Shown here one piece after another: positions 21,858 to 23,865 of a stretch of 23,865 nucleotides of DNA (position 1 is the stretch's first letter; each line of letters begins with the position of its first letter). The notes below the pieces were generated by a model that saw only the letters and a list, made by a program, of their open reading frames with translations, was not told the origin of the DNA and ran no database searches. The position numbers and the translations under genes were made by a program. Location: assembly GCA_005881495.1 (NCBI GenBank), contig VBHI01000222.1, positions 1 through 23,865 of the forward strand, given 5' to 3'. Source of the DNA: Chloroflexota bacterium. Its GTDB lineage: Bacteria > Chloroflexota > Ktedonobacteria > Ktedonobacterales > Ktedonobacteraceae.

Positions 21858-22797
21858 AGATGCCCGAGGCGTGGGCAGCAGCGCTGGCCTGTTGCAAAAA
21901 AGCGGCTTCGTCTTCTTGCAATACCGTCGCACCGCTTTCGGGCCAGACCACCATTTTGGCTCCCGCACGGGCTTCTTGCTGACTCAGGGCGAGCATATTC
22001 GCATCGACCTGGGCCAACACCGGGCGGATGGCCTGTCTCTGCGCCTCCGTCGTCTTCTCATCCAGCAACGCGCCGAAGTTGCTTTCTGGAAGAAGCTCAT
22101 GATAATGCAGAGCCGTGACGCCGGCGACGCGCACGGTCGCTCCCTGCGGGGCGAAGAAGGCCAGGCGTGCTCCTCCGCCCAGGAACACCAGCGCCAGGAG
22201 CGCACTATAGAGCAGCAGGCCCGGGCGCACCTTCGACCAGGCAAAGCCTTGCTCCCAGGCCCAGTTGACCACCGACGCGAGCCAGCTCATCAAGAAGACG
22301 ATGCCCCACAGACCGGTCACCGACACCAGTTGCAGCAGCGGCAAATCGCCGTACTGGGTGTAGGCCGGATTGAGCATGGTCCCCTCAGGGTTCAGAGCGC
22401 TCAGGTACCACACGATCGTCACCGCGAGCGGAAACACGAGGGTGCCAGGCAGCCCGCCCAGTCGCCGGGCCAGCACGCGGTCGAGCAGGTAGGGCAGCGT
22501 GATGATGACGCCGAGGCTGAACGCAGTAATGAGGTCGCTGATGGCTCCGAACGGGAACTTCACGAGTATATTCAATGCATACACCAGCACGGTAGCCAGC
22601 AGCACCAGCAGCATGCCGCGCAGCAGGGGCTGGGTGCGCACGAAACGGAGCAAGAAAACGGGGTAGAGCCACGCGGCCAGGGCGATCGCCCAACTGGGCA
22701 TGGAGAAGAGCAAGAGCACGATGCCCAGCGCGAGCCAGAGGTAGGAAAGCCGATCCCGCTGGTAGTTAATTGATGTGTTGTATTTCTGGTTTGTCAT
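21854..22797 (-). pseudogene. lnt: Apolipoprotein N-acyltransferase, 5' part (split by an IS)
   Basis: ATG 22797 follows AGGAG by nine bases. The fragment covers residues 1-315: about seven hydrophobic segments (for example LWLALGIVLLLFSMPSWAIA and LRGMLLVLLATVLVYAL), then the start of the nitrilase domain with VRVAGVTALHYHELLPESN and the catalytic Glu287 in VVWPESGA. Translation runs eight codons into the insertion sequence (LSLTHFLG) and stops. Joined to 19835-20466 it gives 523 residues, a normal Lnt length. The cell therefore probably lacks this N-acyltransferase unless a second copy exists, which matters for the lipoproteins encoded nearby. A receiver-domain gene lies 105 bp upstream on the same strand. 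Confidence 0.9.
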
Positions 22798-22902
22798 AAA
22801 TCATCTCTCCTGTGTCTGCAAGCAACACCTGCTGCAGTTGCCTCTCTCCATAAAGGAGCGAGGTGTGTTGAACGATACGAGTCAAAGGGAGGTACTGACA
22901 AT

Positions 22903-23286
22903 TTAGTCGCGGCTCTTTCCGGCCTGTGCGGCGGCCTGGCGAATGGCCGAGAGCAGCGTCTCGGTTTCCCCACGCTTCTCCACACACGCCACCGCCCCGG
23001 CGGCTTGCGCCTGTCCGCGTGTCTGCGCATCGTCATAGATGCTCAAGATCACGACGACGCTCTCGGGGACCACCCTGCGCAGGGCTGCGGTGGCCTCGAT
23101 GCCATTCATCCCCGGCATCTGGATATCCATCAGCACCACGTCGGGCGTGAGTGCTTGCGCGAGCGTCAGCGCCTCTCTGCCGGTGCTGGCTTCCCCAACC
23201 ACCTCGAGATCCGGCTCCAGGTGGAAGCGCACCCGCAAGGCGCGCCGCACGACGGCTTGATCATCGACGAGCAACACGCGAATCAT
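22903..23286 (-). CDS. Stand-alone response regulator receiver domain
   Basis: 127 residues from ATG 23286, with GAGG shortly upstream. The receiver fold is complete: acidic pair Asp8-Asp9 (VLLVDDQ), phospho-acceptor Asp54 in VVLMDIQMPGMNG, Ser82 in the switch position and Lys104. The first 110 residues look most like NarL/FixJ-type regulators, but no DNA-binding domain follows; only a short Ala/Gln tail (AAAQAGKSRD). It is thus either a CheY-like single-domain protein or a NarL-type regulator that lost its output domain. The stop at 22903 is followed by non-coding sequence, not by helix-turn-helix remnants. No histidine kinase is nearby. It precedes lnt by 105 bp on the same strand. Confidence 0.9.
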   Translation of the reverse strand: MIRVLLVDDQAVVRRALRVRFHLEPDLEVVGEASTGREALTLAQALTPDVVLMDIQMPGMNGIEATAALRRVVPESVVVILSIYDDAQTRGQAQAAGAVACVEKRGETETLLSAIRQAAAQAGKSRD

Positions 23287-23317
23287 CAGCACCTCGTCTT
23301 TCTGCCCCATCCTGTTT

Positions 23318-23425
23318 GGCTCTCCATCCTTCCAGGGAAACCCGTAGGGGCGGGGGTGGAGAGGACGTGGGGTGGGGACCCTTGGGTCGCCCTCGTACCT
23401 GTTTCCCCCTCAAGGATGGAGAACC
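23318..23425. repeat. 108-bp element with inverted ends around dispersed repeat copy 2
   Basis: Left end (23318-23341) and inverted right end (23401-23425) share TCTCCATCCTT and GGGAAAC. Inside, 23343-23392 matches the GC-rich repeat at 8768-8816 (CGTAGGGGCGGG ... GTCGCCC). Copy 1 lacks these ends. Confidence 0.55.
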
Positions 23426-23440
23426 TCCTGTTTCTGACGG

Positions 23441-23469
23441 TTCCAGAAGCAGAACCGCTATGGTACAAT
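23441..23469 (+). promoter_or_regulatory. Candidate promoter with extended -10
   Basis: TTCCAG (23441) and TACAAT (23464) are 17 bases apart, with TGG before the -10. No protein gene follows before the hairpin at 23524, so it may start a short RNA. Confidence 0.35.
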
Positions 23470-23475
23470 AGGAAG

Positions 23476-23566
23476 CAGAGCTGTTCATTTCGGTCAGGTA
23501 GCGCTACGTATCCTACGGATCAGCGATGAGAGACACACCTTACGCACCTCATCGTGCCTTTTTCTT
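23476..23566 (+). ncRNA. Possible small RNA of about 90 nt
   Basis: The stretch lies between a promoter-like pair and a terminator-like hairpin. It contains two short self-complementary runs, GTAGCGCTAC and CGTATCCTACG. I recognise no known RNA family. The call rests on these signals alone. Confidence 0.24.
23524..23563 (+). terminator. Terminator-like hairpin
   Basis: CGATGAG (23524-23530) pairs with CTCATCG (23548-23554), then TGCC and TTTTT. The loop of 17 bases is long for a strong terminator. Confidence 0.45.
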
Positions 23567-23578
23567 AATACGACCTTG

Positions 23579-23626
23579 CATCACTGCTGACAGGCAGGGT
23601 AGCTGCGCAGCAGCGTCGCAGTGATG
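23579..23626. repeat. Hairpin CATCACTGC/GCAGTGATG
   Basis: A perfect 9-bp stem closes a 30-base GC-rich loop, 114 bases before the small leader frame. Role unknown; it could be an operator or the remnant of an element end. Confidence 0.4.
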
Positions 23627-23739
23627 ACTATCAAGCTAGAGCAAGTATAGGTTCCGGCAACGTCAAACGCATCTGGCAAAGGATGCATTTTCTCTACAAC
23701 TTTAGTAAGCGCAAAAATCGCTTCCAAAAGGAGGCGCCT

Positions 23740-23793
23740 ATGACGATCCGCATTGGCCTGGTCTCCGCGAATGCATCTGGAACCGATGGGTGA
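23740..23793 (+). CDS. Possible 17-residue leader peptide
   Basis: ATG 23740 stands five bases after AAAAGGAGG, one of the best ribosome-binding sites in the window. It encodes MTIRIGLVSANASGTDG and stops 16 bases before the next gene. It has no run of one amino acid that would mark an attenuator. It may be a translated leader or the start of a frameshifted gene. Confidence 0.4.
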   Translation: MTIRIGLVSANASGTDG

Positions 23794-23809
23794 GAGGAGG
23801 AGGGCAACC

Positions 23810-23865
23810 ATGAGCACACCTCTCAACGATGCATTGGTAGCCAGCCGGGCAACGAGGAGTTCCAA
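23810..23865 (+). CDS. Start of an unidentified gene (runs off window)
   Basis: ATG 23810 follows AGGAGGAGGG by five bases, and 18 codons are visible (MSTPLNDALVASRATRSS). That is too few to assign a function. The tight spacing to the 17-codon frame suggests translational coupling. The opposite strand also has an open frame over this stretch, but without a supported start. Confidence 0.58.
   Translation, partial: MSTPLNDALVASRATRSS

Larger units (their letters stand above)
23287..23739. other. 453-base repeat-rich spacer
   Basis: It contains no protein gene I can support. It holds the bounded repeat (23318-23425), a promoter-like pair (23441-23469), a terminator-like hairpin (23524-23563) and a second hairpin (23579-23626). 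Confidence 0.5.

Noticed and set aside
21838..22773. Plus-strand 311-codon open frame opposite lnt
   Set aside because: It is rich in Gln, His and Arg with no domain, as expected for an antisense frame of a GC-rich membrane-protein gene.
23581..23865. Minus-strand frame at the right edge
   Set aside because: It has no recognisable domain and overlaps two plus-strand starts with strong ribosome-binding sites.
1..23865. tRNA, rRNA, CRISPR array or phage genes
   Set aside because: No cloverleaf, rRNA signature, regular direct-repeat array or phage structural gene was seen when reading both strands by eye.

Overview
The window looks like a chromosomal segment of a Chloroflexota bacterium, most likely a Ktedonobacteria member. 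This is inferred from the gene repertoire, not from a marker gene: a Hanks-type kinase with a secreted concanavalin-like ectodomain, a SARP-type BTAD fragment, a sigma/bifunctional-nuclease fusion, F420-type luciferase-like enzymes, and several generations of transposable elements. No rRNA, tRNA or CRISPR array was recognised.

Layout. Positions 1-381 hold the N-terminus of a primary-like sigma-70 factor on the minus strand. A lipoprotein PQQ-type sugar dehydrogenase (627-1703) and a C-terminally truncated APC permease (1733-2701) follow, also on the minus strand. A TerC-family membrane protein (3032-3766, plus) abuts a stretch of decayed transposases (3750-5223, minus). Next, on the plus strand, come an exported L,D-transpeptidase (5475-6266), a three-part sigma factor/bifunctional nuclease/jelly-roll fusion (6425-8011) and a VOC protein (8138-8536). 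A scrambled area (8538-9581) holds dispersed repeats, a BTAD regulator fragment and a bulb-lectin gene joined tail to tail. A cupredoxin lipoprotein follows (9910-10755).

Positions 11189-17951 are on the minus strand. They hold an orphan membrane-anchored sensor domain, a Ser/Thr kinase with the same ectodomain, a nested inverted-repeat region, a class A penicillin-binding protein and a TetR regulator. The TetR gene is divergent from an LLM-class oxidoreductase (18089-18976) across a palindromic operator candidate. Downstream are a 70-residue unknown protein with a perfect 33-nt palindrome upstream, and an apolipoprotein N-acyltransferase gene cut in two by a 1387-bp IS4-family insertion sequence. 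A stand-alone receiver domain, a repeat-rich spacer and the start of an unidentified plus-strand gene close the window.

How it fits together. Several genes concern the cell envelope: two or three lipoproteins, the N-acyltransferase that acylates lipoproteins, a class A PBP, an L,D-transpeptidase, and a kinase with an outward-facing sensor. The lnt disruption looks recent: removing the insertion sequence and one 4-bp duplication restores a 523-codon frame with all three catalytic residues. The most unusual items are the sigma-nuclease-jelly-roll fusion with an internal ribosome-binding site at the domain border, the kinase with a kinase-less twin of its ectodomain, the nested inverted repeats upstream of the kinase, and a hairpin in the IS leader that can cover the transposase ribosome-binding site.
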